Below, one piece after another: positions 12,373 to 23,500 of a stretch of 64,000 nt of DNA (positions are counted from its first letter, which is position 1; every line of letters starts with the position of its first letter). The DNA comes from Pelecanus crispus (Eukaryota > Chordata > Aves > Pelecaniformes > Pelecanidae). The stretch lies in contig NC_134655.1 in the NCBI RefSeq assembly GCF_030463565.1, forward strand, positions 9,064,372 to 9,128,371, read 5' to 3'. Under the pieces are notes generated by a model. That model ran no database searches. It saw only the letters and a list, made by a program, of their open reading frames with translations, and was not told the DNA's origin. The position numbers were made by a program, and so were the translations under genes.

Positions 12373-12696
12373 GAAAAAAAAGTCCCGCAGCAATATTTCC
12401 TATTTACAGCTTCTCAAGCGCTTGAAAATTTAATTTTTATTAGCACAGCGTTAATATTTAATCGCGCCTATGCACCCCCCGAGCGCAGCACCCGCGGCCC
12501 GAGCCGCCCCGGCCGCTGCCGGCGCCCGGCGGGGCGCCCGCTCCGCCCGGGAGCCCCCGGGGAGGGGAAGCCCGGGAGGGGAACCCCCGCCGCGGCGGGA
12601 GCGCGGCGCGGGGCCGGGGCCGGCTCCCCAAGTCGGGGGCGAGCGGCCCGCCGCGGCCGGCCCGGCCCCCGCTGCGCCGCGCTGCGCTCCCCTCCC

Positions 12697-13975
12697 GCCA
12701 TCTTCTCCCCCCCAAGGTCACCGCGGCGGCCGGGCTCCGCGGCGCGGGGCGCGGGCACCTGCGGCGGGGCCGGGGCCGGCGGGCGGAGGGGGCAGCGGCG
12801 GCTCCGCCAGCCGCCAATAATTCATCTTCCATTTTGTGAAACGCCTCCTGATGAAAGAAAGTGCCCCTGAAATGCGGCGGGGCGGCGGGCGGGGGGCGCC
12901 GGGGGGCCGGGCGGCGGCCGGGGGCGCGGGGCGCCGGCCCGGCCCCGGGCGGCCGGTGCGAGCGGCAGCGGGAGCGGCGGCGGCGGCCGCGCTCCGCGCC
13001 CAGGGCCGGCCCCGCTCGCTAAGATGGCTTCTCCCGGCGCCGCCGCCGCCGCGCCGCCGAACAAAGCCGCGCTCCCCCTCCGCCGCGCTCGGCCCCCCGC
13101 GCCCGCCGCCCCCGGCCGCCGGCCCCGCCAAAACGCCGCCCCCGCCGGGAAGGGGCTCCCCGCTCGGCCCCCCGCCGGGCGGCGGGGGCGGCGGGGCCGG
13201 GGCGCGGGCGGGAGGCGCCCCCCCCCCCCCCCGGCCCCTGCCTAGCGCAGCGCTCTCTAACAAAGGCTCCCGTGCAGCCATTATCGCCGCCGCTACGCTC
13301 CTCCGCGCCGCCAGAAAAAGAGTGCGGGGAGCCCCGGGGCGGCCCCCCGGCGCCCGGCCGAGGGCGCGGGGCGGTGGGGAGAGAGGAGCCGGGGCGAAAG
13401 CGAAAGGTTTGAGCCCCCTGCGGGGCGCCGGGAAGGAGATTTCCCCCGCCGCGACCCCCCTCCCCATCCCTATGCCGCTTACACGTCTTTCTTCCCTTCG
13501 CCGGGGCTCTCCAGCGCCAGCCATATTAATGCCCACAGCACGGGCGGCGCGGCGCGGGGAAGAGGCGATGCGGGGCCCCGCCGCGGGCGCAGCCCCGCCG
13601 GAGACACCTTCCCGGGCAGGGGAAGAGCGGCGGAGGCAGAGGCGAAGGGATCGGGGGAGTTTGGAGGCGGCGGCGGCGAGAAAAAAACTGCTTCGCCGGG
13701 ACAGACGGGCGCAGCGCGCAGGGTTTATCCCTGTCAGATGCTAAAGCGACAGCCATATTAATGCAGAATAAACAGCGGGCACGGCATTGCGCACGGCCGA
13801 CAACTTTCCCACCGCCGCCAGCCCCACCGAGCCCACCCGGGGGAAGGGGGCAAATAAAAGCCGAGGGCGCCGCGCGTTTTGCCGTGCGACATTAGGAGGC
13901 GGCAGAGAAAAAATCCCTGCCCATGCGGGGGAGAAGAGGAGTTAGTCCCGGTGTAGTTGCTGCACCAGCCATATT
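12697..13975. promoter_or_regulatory. Cluster of six YY1-type sites in HMGB3 intron 1
   Basis: Matches to the YY1 core AANATGGC occur at 12697-12704 (minus), 13021-13028 (plus), 13277-13284 (minus, variant ATAATGGC), 13520-13527 (minus), 13752-13759 (minus) and 13968-13975 (minus). The last five start 256, 243, 232 and 216 bases apart. The sites at 13520 and 13752 share a 14-base identical block, agccatattaatgc. YY1 binding is inferred from the motif only. Confidence 0.5.
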
Positions 13976-14210
13976 ACTCTCGGCGGCACGGGAGCCCGGC
14001 GCGGGGAAACCGGGCTGCACCGGGGGCAGGCAGCCCCTCCGCGCCCGGGGGGGGGGGGGTGTCCCGGCGGGGCAGGGGAGGAGGACGGGGGGCAAACGCT
14101 GCGCCTCGCCCGGCTGCCCGCCGCCCCGCCAGCTGCGCGCAGCATCTGCCCCGGCACCGCCGATCCCCTTGCGAGGGGGAGGGAAGAAAGTTTTTAGGTG
14201 ATTTTCCCGA

Positions 14211-14247
14211 TTTTTTTTTTTTAATTTAAAAAAAAAAAAAAAAAAAA
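14211..14247. repeat. T-run / A-run inverted repeat
   Basis: Twelve T's, then aattt, then about twenty A's form a near-perfect hairpin inside the CpG island, close to the HMGB3 donor. A separate 19-base A run follows at 14294-14312. Together they make a sharp A/T interruption of otherwise extreme G+C sequence. Confidence 0.8.
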
Positions 14248-14422
14248 CACCTCGGAGGAAGGAAGGAACGCAAAACAGAAAAAATAATAATTTAAAAAAA
14301 AAAAAAAAAAAAGCCCGGGGCAGGCAGAGCAGAGGGGCGAAGGCGCGGGGGCAGGGCGGGGCGGCGGCGGGGCGGGCAGGGGGCAGCCGCCCCCCGAAAA
14401 GTTGCGGCGGGGCTGCACGTAC

Positions 14423-14522
14423 CTGTATTGTTCGCGGTAGTGTGGACAGGAGCTGGAGCGCAGGGCACGACGCGGGGCTCGGCGCGGCGCGGCTCAGCCT
14501 CGCGTTGGCTGCCTACGAGAGC
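14423..14522 (-). other. HMGB3: HMGB3 exon 1, 5' untranslated
   Basis: Its downstream edge is a good donor on the minus strand: CAATACAG followed by GTACGT, with GT at 14421-14422. This is the only convincing donor in the promoter part of the island. The upstream edge is an estimate, about 30 bases below the TATA-like element. There is no ATG-initiated frame that joins the coding exons, as expected for an untranslated exon in this family. Confidence 0.65.
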
Positions 14523-14640
14523 GGCCTGATTGGCTGCGGGGCTCTGCCGTTTAAAACAACCTCCTCGCCCGCTCATTGGCGCGGCGCCTCATGAATATTA
14601 AGCGCGGCCGCGCGGCGGTTGGCCGGCGCGGGTGAGGTCA
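14523..14640 (-). promoter_or_regulatory. HMGB3: HMGB3 core promoter
   Basis: On the minus strand there are two CCAAT boxes in GCCAAT context at 14529-14533 and 14575-14579, 46 bases apart, which is a usual NF-Y arrangement. A TATA-like TTTAAA at 14551-14556 lies between them. GC-rich sequence and a TGAGGTCA element near 14631-14638 lie further up. The CCAAT box at 14529 would fall almost at the start site set by the TTTAAA, so one of these assignments may be wrong. Confidence 0.6.
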
Positions 14641-14994
14641 TTCATTCAAAACGAGCGCCCGCCGGGGAAAGGGGAGCTCGAGCGGCCCGCGCCGGGGTGG
14701 GGGGGTTAAAGTTGGCGGGAGGGGGGCGCGCGCCGCTGCGCGCCCCGCGGAGCCTCCGCGATGGCGGGAGCGCTGGGGCCGCGGGCCTCGCCGCCGGCCT
14801 CGCCACGTGGTTGCGGCTGCGTGGGGCAGCCGGTTGCCCCCCGTTCACCGCGGAACGGACCGGGGCCGTGCATGGAGTCGCCGCGGGGGCGGGCAGCGCG
14901 GGGTCCGGCGGCAAAGGGGCGGCTGGCGGCGCCGCACGCTGCCCGCCTGGGAGCCCCGGTGCAAGATGAGATCGGCTGCGGGAGCAGGGGGACC

Positions 14995-15013
14995 GGGGGG
15001 GGGGGGGGGGGGG
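14995..15013 (+). repeat. G homopolymer (19 bases)
   Basis: A run of 19 G's at the upstream end of the HMGB3 CpG island. It is likely length-variable and error-prone in sequencing, and could form a G-quadruplex. Confidence 0.9.
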
Positions 15014-15160
15014 CGCGGGGACGAGGGACAGCCAGGGCAGCGTCCCGGGGGAGAGGGCGGGAACCCCCGGCCCACAATAGCCCTTTATTGCCCATTCCTG
15101 CCCTAAAGCCGGCAGGGCCCGGCTCCGGTTTCAATGGCACCGTTTGCAGAGCCGGTTACC

Positions 15161-18100
15161 GCTGTGCATAACAGGGAGGGAACCGAGCCCAAAATAAACT
15201 CCGCTGACAGCCCCAGCACACGACGGATGGAAAAGGAACTACAGAGCAAGAAACTGCGTGGTTTGTTGGGGGGGATCAGGGAGTTTTACCCGCTCCTTCA
15301 CCAAATAAAACACCAAAACAAACTACTTCCACTTCCACAATTTGTTTGCTATTAACTTTCTAGGATTTGGTTGTTATTATAGAGGCTGGTGGTACACAAG
15401 GAAATCTGTAAATGCGCCGCTCCGACTGAAACCAACCCAGCGTGACTCCGGGGCCGGGGGGACAAGGGCTCCTTTGGCTCTCTTGAAAGAGCTATTTCCT
15501 ATAGGGCAGCTGCCAAATGGTTAAACTGGTATTAGTGGCTGACCACAATTGTTGGTTGGCTCGGAAAAAAGAGCTGTTATTTTAAGGCTGGAGCGGTAAG
15601 ACTCAGAAACCACCGCGTACTGTTATGGGCTGGGCGTAACTGCCACCCTTCTTTTATGATAGCCAGAAGAAACAGTTGCCCTCTTTAAGGAATAGATAGT
15701 GTAAAAGAAGCCTCCACCCTGGGCTGAGATGCTGGCAGGCAGCGGGGTTTACCAGATACCGCCCCGTGGAAGCGCTTATGGCTATAACAACATATGGTCA
15801 CAGGTTGCCTTTGCCGGAAGAGATCAAAGCAAAATGACTGACGAGACGTAGAGGAGTGCCAACCTCCTGCTGACAGATCCACCGGGGAGCCCGCAGAATT
15901 TCACTCCGGATTTTAGCCAAAGTCCTGCCTGGATTTCTCCCTTACCGTACACCTTCTCAGCTGGTCTAGCAAGCGCTCAAATCCAGTTGTCATCCATACA
16001 CAGAACTGCTGAGGCTTATAGAGACCTTACACCCATGTCCTCGGGCTTTCCAAGGCATATATGGTAAAACCAGTCTTATGAGCCTCTCGCCCTATTTCTA
16101 CCTTCTAAAACCAAAAGCACAAAATAAGGGGTTCATTCATAAACATTAATGAGGCTACCTGAGGGACTGTATTCTGTAGCATCATCATAAAATAAGACAA
16201 GCAATACTACTGCAGGATAATCTCTTTGTAGCTGACAAACATCCCTCTCACCTATTTTTAGGGATACTTTAAAGTGTTTCAAACTAGTTGAATAATTAAG
16301 GCTTTTTTTCTTGGCTCTGGAGTTGCACAATTTTTTGATCTGAAGCACTTTCTTCCTCAAACCACAATCTCATCCTACGGAGCACACCAAGCTGGGAGCG
16401 TTACAAAGGCGAGGGGTGGCAGCCCCGACGGACGGGCTCGCTTAGGAGCCTGCTTAGGACAGGCACCTGGCATCGAATGCGCAGTCCTGCTAGTCATCTC
16501 CAGAGCATCCCTCCCATTTCTCATAGCCCAAGGGAAACATCCCCTAAGACGCTTGTTCTAGGAAAGCCAGGAAAGTTTTGACAGCTGGTCCAGGGGCAAA
16601 GGAGATATTTTAGTAGCTGAGAGACAGCTGGGTTGAAGGTTTTGTCCAGGCACTCGCAGCATGGTTTTGAAAGCAGCAGAGGGCTGAGTAGTAAATGGGT
16701 GAACATAACCCCCATAGGGGAAGCTTCTACTCTCCCCCAGAACTGCCACCGCCAAAAGAAATTCTCCTGCAGTGCTCTCTGCCCCGAACATTGCACCTGG
16801 CCCCCGCATCTGGGCGCTTTCCTGCAGTGCGCCAAGAAAACAGCCTAGAAAGTTGGCTGAGTAAATCTAACCTTTTGCTGCAACTTCTTCCAGGCCAGGC
16901 AATCCCACTTCCTCCCACACCCCAGCTCTGGCCTTCACCTGACCCCTCTGGGAGCCCAGGCAGCTCACTAACCTAACAAAAAATGAACAAACAAAGCCCA
17001 AAATTCAACCTCCTTTTTTGCTGTGTTAGTTTTCTGTTGGATTAGTGGACTGAACCAGCGTACCAAGGAGTCAGGCGAGTACCAGAGCTGAGGCAAAAGA
17101 AGGGTGCAGAAGGGTACAGCCAGGAGCAGGGACACACTCCTAAGAAGCGTAGGTTTGGCAAATTTTAGTGGTTTTGTTTGTTTGTTTTAATATTACAGAC
17201 TACCATGTATTTATGCTATAGGAAGCATGAGAAGAAAACCAAAACTAAAAGAAATTTCAGGATGCCTGGCTCTTGGCATGGAAGGCAGCAAGGTTTGCAA
17301 CAATGCTAGGTGAGCTCAATGCATAGTCTTGTACCTTCCCTTCAGAAAGTTCTGACCTGATTCCCACCATCCCACCACAGGCGGGATTTATTTTGCAAAC
17401 ACATGCTATGTTTTTAAGCAACTGTCAGCCATACCCTGAATCCCACAGCAGGGACCCAGGCCAGGTAATATCCTGAATATAAGGACTGAGGCATAAAATT
17501 TGGTTCAAGGTCCCATAGCAAGCAGACACCTTCCAATACTTGCAGTAGCTTGTTGCTGAGAAGACTGACCACAAAGTCCTGTCCCAGCTGGAGTCGCCAA
17601 ACACTGAAGGCTTCTGGCCCACGTACATCATGTTGGTGCTGTCCAGGAAACAGCAGAGATGCAAACAGCTGAGGCCACATCATTACCTGCCAAGATGGAA
17701 TGACATCTCCTTTTCAGCTAAAGATGATAGAACAAGGAGGCTGCTGTAAAAAAATCTGAAGTCACCAAGGAGTCCTCCAACAAATCAATGGAATACATAA
17801 GTACACTTTAAATTCAGGAAAGTCATCCACGGTTACAAATGAAATGCCACCTTCTGCTCCATAGAGTAGGTTCACCTATTCTTCAGACAACAGCCAGATC
17901 TCATCTGAACACTAGCAACAGCTTGGTGGGGTCGGCCTTATCGCAGCTCTGTCCTGGTCCAGTTGTGTCAGATGGCTAGCAAAATAAGGCCCACCATGTA
18001 TTTAAGCTGTTCAGGAATCAGAAGTGCTGAAAAGGACCAGAGTGAGAACTGACCTTTGTGGAACACCGTACAATGGGTGTAGCAAGGAAACTGCATCCTC

Positions 18101-20559
18101 AGCACCACTGATCAGCTCTGCAGCTCATCCAGCCGTTCTCACAATGTATCTTGACCATCTCATTCCCATCGGTGAGACCATGAATGCCTCGGAGGGATCC
18201 TGGAGCACAACTGTGTGTAAAAGATGAGTCCTCAAGACATTTAACAAGCTTCCCAGTCTGAATCCAGACTGTCTTGATGTAGAAAGTTAGCCTGACATTA
18301 ACTTCTACTTGATTTCTTGCTAGTTTCACTAGGCATTTGCTCAGCACTTGGGATGATTTCAGCCAAACAGTTGATTTGATGTTGTGTCCTTACTGGGTTT
18401 GTCCAGTATCGGTTAGAGCGCATGGTGCTTGTTGTGTTGTCTATCTTGATCATGGGTAGTATCACCTACTGATAGCTAGGAAGAGGCTGGTATGAATTCA
18501 CACACTGAAATTCCAAAGCATCTCAGTGAGTTAGAAACACACCAGTCACAGAAAAATGACTAGGGCCCTCAATGCAATGGTATCCTCAAAATGAGCTACA
18601 ATGTCTGAAAAGCTTCCCAAACATACGTGTTCATTTCCAGGAGGAATAAAACAGTTACCTGGTTCCCATCTTGGAGGAGCAGCTCAAATACACAGTGCAT
18701 TGCCAAAGCAGTTTCCTTACTGAGGAGGTTCTTGGGCTCAGATTTGGTAGCATCACCAGGAGTAGCCACAGAAGTTCTTCTGGTCTGCAGCGCACACACT
18801 TGGAGATGTGCTATTCCACCCCATCAGCCTTTATTTTCCAGTGCTGACACCTGAGTTTCCACCTTTCTGTCTGCTAGCTGATGCAGGTATTGGAAAGCCA
18901 AGAAAGTCTGCAGGGGGGAAAATAACTACAATGAGGTATTGGATACCAGTACAGCATCAGTCCTTTTGCCCTTTACCCAGCTTTGGCATATGTTGTGCCC
19001 ATGACTGTGTGGTTAAATTAGGAGCACCCATGTTGTTGTGCTCCTGACCACTGCACTGTGGAGTCTATTTGAGGCAAGGAGTGCAGGAGGCATGAAGAAA
19101 TCCCGTTGGAAAGCCTGGGACCATCTGCCTGCTGTCCTCCTGAGCTAAGAAGTAATTTTCTGAGGACTTCTAGGCCACAGAACACCATGGGTCACATGAA
19201 AAATAGAAGTCTCCCAAGAAGAAACACGCTTGCTGTGAACAGGGTGAGGAAGTTCTGGAAAACATTTCTGATAAATACTCAGTTCTGTCAGGCATGCAAC
19301 TCGGTTCCCATGAAATGTTTATTTCAAGCAACCTGAACATCCAATGTCAGCACGCTAAAGATGTGCTCAAGGCCCTGGTAGAAACACCAGAGAGGGGGCT
19401 TCCCACCTCTGTCGCGAGGGGTTAGCTACAAGGCAGGTACCAGCAGAAGGGTCCTTTCCACCAGCCCCATTCGCAGCCCTTCCCTGAGGCTGGGACCGCA
19501 CTGGGCCCAGGCGGTCCGCAGGAGGCTGAACTCCAGCGCACCAGCTCCGTGAAATGGTCCTAGCGTAGATGCAGCAGTCCCGGCACACCGTCATACGTTC
19601 CTCGCAGCGGCGTATCAAACCATCCTGCCCTTAGCAAAGCCAGTTATTCCATTGTGGTCAGTAAGCTGCAGTTTAAGCAGTATAATTACAACTGCATTTG
19701 GCGCTTCCACTTCTGTCTGGATCGCATCTCTTCACAACCCTTACCCACTGGCAAAATTCTCTAGTGAAGACTTGACCCGAATGAAAAGGCTGATATAAAT
19801 ACATCCGTAGGGTTCTGCCAGCAATTAGGAATAAGGGCGGGGGGAAATCCCTCCTAGGAATCTAACAAAGCCAGGAAACCTTTTTAAGCAGAACCAGCCT
19901 ATCAAAGTGACAGAGTTGACATTTAAGGTTGGATGGACAATAGCTACATGAAAAGTGTTAAATGACCTGTTCATCTCAACGGCATATTCATTAGGCTAGT
20001 TAGGGGGCTGTTTCAAAAGCCTTCAGTTTGGACCTAGCTTCTCCCATCACTGACCTTCTGTGTTAACATGCAATAGAGACGAAGAGGCTCAATTAACCCT
20101 TCTCTAACTGGTATAGTGAAAGCTGTTTGCAGGGGGTTGATTGACAAGTACAAGAGCTATTTTTTTTTTTTTTTAAATCAAGAGTTTGACTTCAGTAAAC
20201 ATGAGGAGGAATCCCTCCAGATGAAACCCTCCCAGTCTTACAACACATGGGATTTCCACACATGGATTTTCTGATGGCCACGGCCTGAGGCTGAATTCCA
20301 AGCCCTGTAACTATAGTAAAATATTTGTAATTGCTCACTGGGATCTCAGCCAGTGAGAATATTTCCTCTTTAACCTACGAAACAAAAGGAGTTATCTTAA
20401 ATACGTGCTGAAAGTAGAAAATAAAATTAGCAATCGTGTTTAAGGAGCTTGCCAGCACGCAAGTTCAGAGAGACAGAGGTTAATCTGATCCCAATTCAAC
20501 TACGGGAAACCTAATGTTCCAACAATTAAAATATTAGTCCAGATGAACAGGTGACCTGC
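15161..20559. other. Intergenic, no gene seen
   Basis: Ordinary unique-looking sequence upstream of HMGB3. No open frame resembles a protein I know, and no CR1 or LTR remnant stands out. A T run lies at 20160-20173. CpG is depleted from about 15.2 kb on. Confidence 0.65.
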
Positions 20560-20576
20560 CCCCCCCCCCCCCCCCC
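20560..20576 (+). repeat. C homopolymer (17 bases)
   Basis: Seventeen C's in an otherwise average-composition context. Likely polymorphic in length; the exact count may not be reliable in an assembly. Confidence 0.9.
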
Positions 20577-23500
20577 GATCCCCTAACGGGGTGGCACAGC
20601 CTGTTATCCCCTCTAGCCATATCCCATTAAGCTGACACCTCTGCAGGAGTAGGATACACTCCCAGTTGCACACACCAAATTAATTATTGTCAAATGCACT
20701 TCATGGGGACTGAGGTGAGAAATGCAAGTTAAAATAATTGACAGTCATATTAGGCAGCAGTTCAAAACCTCCTTGCAGTATAACCACAGGCAAGATAAAC
20801 AGAAACTCACGGTTACCTTCACAGGTGGGCTCCCCCCACTTCTTGTCATGCTGTCCCCACTCCTCTTGGCTTTTGTCTTCCTTTCTCTCCCTTCTCCCCC
20901 TCCTGTTTTTGCTTCCCTTCACACCTCGGCCCTGGCTCTTTCCCAGCACACCCTGCCAGGCTGCCCAGGGGGTGGCAGGCAGGCGGTTTGCCCCTGCACA
21001 CCTGCTCCAAGAGATTTGCCACCGCAGTATAGCACCTCCTACGCTACCAGGCTCCTGGAAATCGCATGCCCCCTGCATACTGCCTCCGTACATTCCCGGC
21101 TCTTCTCTGCTCCTTCATCTAACACATCCTTCCTGCCACAACACACTTTCTTCAGGTGTCTCCTTCCATGCTCAGCTACCACAGGACCATCTGCTTCCAC
21201 GTATCTTCTTTTTATAGAAGCGCTATCCCAAACCTTGTAAACCCAAGCGACCTGGTGGATGAGCAACAAGCAAAATTCAACTTTAGAAGGGCATTTCTGC
21301 TTCTGTTTTGCACGCAAAGAACCACACTCAAAAAAATTAAAGGCACTGGGAAAAAACCAACCAAACAAACATTTATCTACCTACCCCACCAAGCCAAATA
21401 CAGTAGGAAGACAGGACAACTGGAAACAATCTCTGCAAGTTTCCCGTAGCCTTCAGAGGAGATGGAATCTAGATGTAATTTTAAAGGAGAAGATTGTAAG
21501 TGTTTTCCTTGCACTTTAATTGGCAAGTAATCAAGACCACATTCAATGCAACACAAGTTCTTACAATCACGCTGTGACAGCAGACCAAGAAACTCTATTA
21601 GGAATCCAATGCAATTACAACCCAACAGCAGTCCAGCAAAGGACTGGATATAAAGGGAGGCATGACCCCACATTAGAAAGAAGCTGGTGACGATACGGCT
21701 AAGGTGTAGTTCAGACACCACTGAAGTGACACTAACGGAAGCAATCAGAAGGGCTAGCGCCGGGACAAGAAAGCTCCCACTGGATACTTATTTCACAGTC
21801 CTTTGCCATAGTCAGAGTTGCTTTCAGATCATCAAATAACTGTTTCCAAAACCACGAATACCCCCCTGCACTCAGCAATATCTGAACACAAGTGTGTATC
21901 CTTTTCTCTTTGGCCATCCTGCCACTGTCCACACTTCAGAACAGGACTAGGGCAGCACACGGCATGCAGACAAGATGATACATTAAAACCACTCACGTTC
22001 AAATGAATGAGGGAGGAGAACGTTCTGCAAGAAGCATAATCTTGGTGCTACACTATCTCACAAGACCTTCCTGAATGAAGTTTTGGGTCTGGCCGTGGTT
22101 TGTAACTTTTAAAGACGGGCTGCCTGTGTCACTGCTGAGAGAGGGAGTGACGTACAAAGTCCTTGGCTAGAGAGAAGGAGGAACAAGTTTTCTCTGCAGG
22201 AACTGTGAACCAAGAGCTCAGTCTCTTCCCTGCCTGGTCAGGCTGCTGGGGCAATCAGCTGCGGGAGTGCATTGCGCAGACCAGCTGTTCCGGCTGGCAT
22301 CTTAAGTAGGCTGAAGGTCTGGGTGTAAGAAAACAAGGAGAGCGTTGGGTGATTCCAGCCTGGTGGGGAAACATGCTGCTAGCACAACAGGGCTTTAAGA
22401 GGGGTAAAAATCTAATTGTCAGAAAAGACATGAAAGATATAGGTCCTGCAAAAGCAGAGACCAAAGCAGGTTTTCTTGATCTGTGACCTGCACTACACTG
22501 CTGGGACATAAGATCTCCAAAACTGACTGCAAAGCTAGGAAATGAATACATTGCTCATATGTGTGTAGACTTGCAAAAAGCAAGGTAAAAAATGCAAATT
22601 GAAGTTATAAGTATTTATAGTTTAGGAAAACATTTAATTGGTTGTAAAAAAAAACCCATCAGGGTGACACTGCACAAGATGATTCTGGAATTGTCTTCAA
22701 GGGGTTAGGTGGACCTTCAGTTAAAAGGGGAACGAGAAACTCTGGCTCAGGAAAACCCTTAAAGTCCCTTCAGCTTCCCCCACCCACTCTCCCCCATGAC
22801 CTCTCTTTCCCCTATATGTTTTTTCTTCTCATAAATCTGTTCAGAGAATACCGTTTCCTTTTTGGTATCGGTTTGGTGCTGTCACTTCACCATAGCAACA
22901 GACGGCAAACAGCAGCTCCAACAACTGGAAGTTGTTGGCTGACTCAGGTAGGCTCTCCTGCAGCAGCAGGCTTGAGTGACTCTGCTTTTGGAAAAACGAT
23001 CAGTTGCATAATTCTAGATTTAAATCCACCAGAAGAGAATACACACAATTAACTAAATGCCACCAATTAAACTATCAAGAAGGCAGGAACATTTTCAGTC
23101 ACTGCACTTTGTATGCAGCTACACTGTAATCAATGTATGACAGCAGCTCCTGTAGACACACCAAGCTACTTTTAAAGTAACTACCTCAAATTCTGGAGAC
23201 AGGCATGGACCACAAACCTCACTGGGGCAGCTGGGTCCATCCCAGGCAGCTCCCCTGCGTACACCTCTGTGCTGGCATGGGCCACGCTGCCAGTGGTGCC
23301 TGAGCTACCAGAGCCTGGGAGTGAGATTTTGTGAAAGACCAAAAGTCCAGGTCACTCCCAAGCAATGCCCAGCAGTGAGGACGGATCTGAGCTAAGACAC
23401 CAGAGCATGAACTGAAGCAGATGAGGCTCAATCCTGCTGCTAGATCATAGAGGTATTGCACTCAGCGGGACAGCAGGGAGATAAAGAAGTCAATGGGACA

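Larger units (their letters stand above)
11610..14422 (-). other. HMGB3: HMGB3 intron 1
   Basis: This intron separates the untranslated first exon from the ATG exon. Its distal part (11.6-12.4 kb) is ordinary A+T-rich sequence, with an alternating purine-pyrimidine tract at 11644-11719 and an A run at 12352-12372. The rest, to the donor, is CpG island. Several hundred-codon open frames run through the island on both strands. They are low-complexity Gly/Ala/Pro/Arg products of the base composition and not genes. Confidence 0.85.
12460..15160. promoter_or_regulatory. HMGB3: CpG island spanning HMGB3 promoter, exon 1 and intron 1
   Basis: About 2.7 kb of very G+C-rich sequence with dense CpG, interrupted near 14.2-14.3 kb by A/T homopolymers. 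It extends some 2 kb into the transcribed region and about 500 bases beyond the presumed start site. The length suggests either several start sites or an intronic regulatory region. Runs of C near 13218-13232, G near 14049-14060 and G at 14995-15013 lie within it. Confidence 0.85.

Noticed and set aside
12458-13744. Long Gly/Ala/Pro/Arg open frames in HMGB3 intron 1
   Set aside because: They overlap on both strands in CpG-island sequence and have no domain; G+C bias removes stop codons.
20722-21240. 172-codon plus-strand frame as a gene
   Set aside because: It lies in pyrimidine-rich sequence giving Ser/Pro/Leu-rich products in two frames at once, with no motif and no splice or promoter context.
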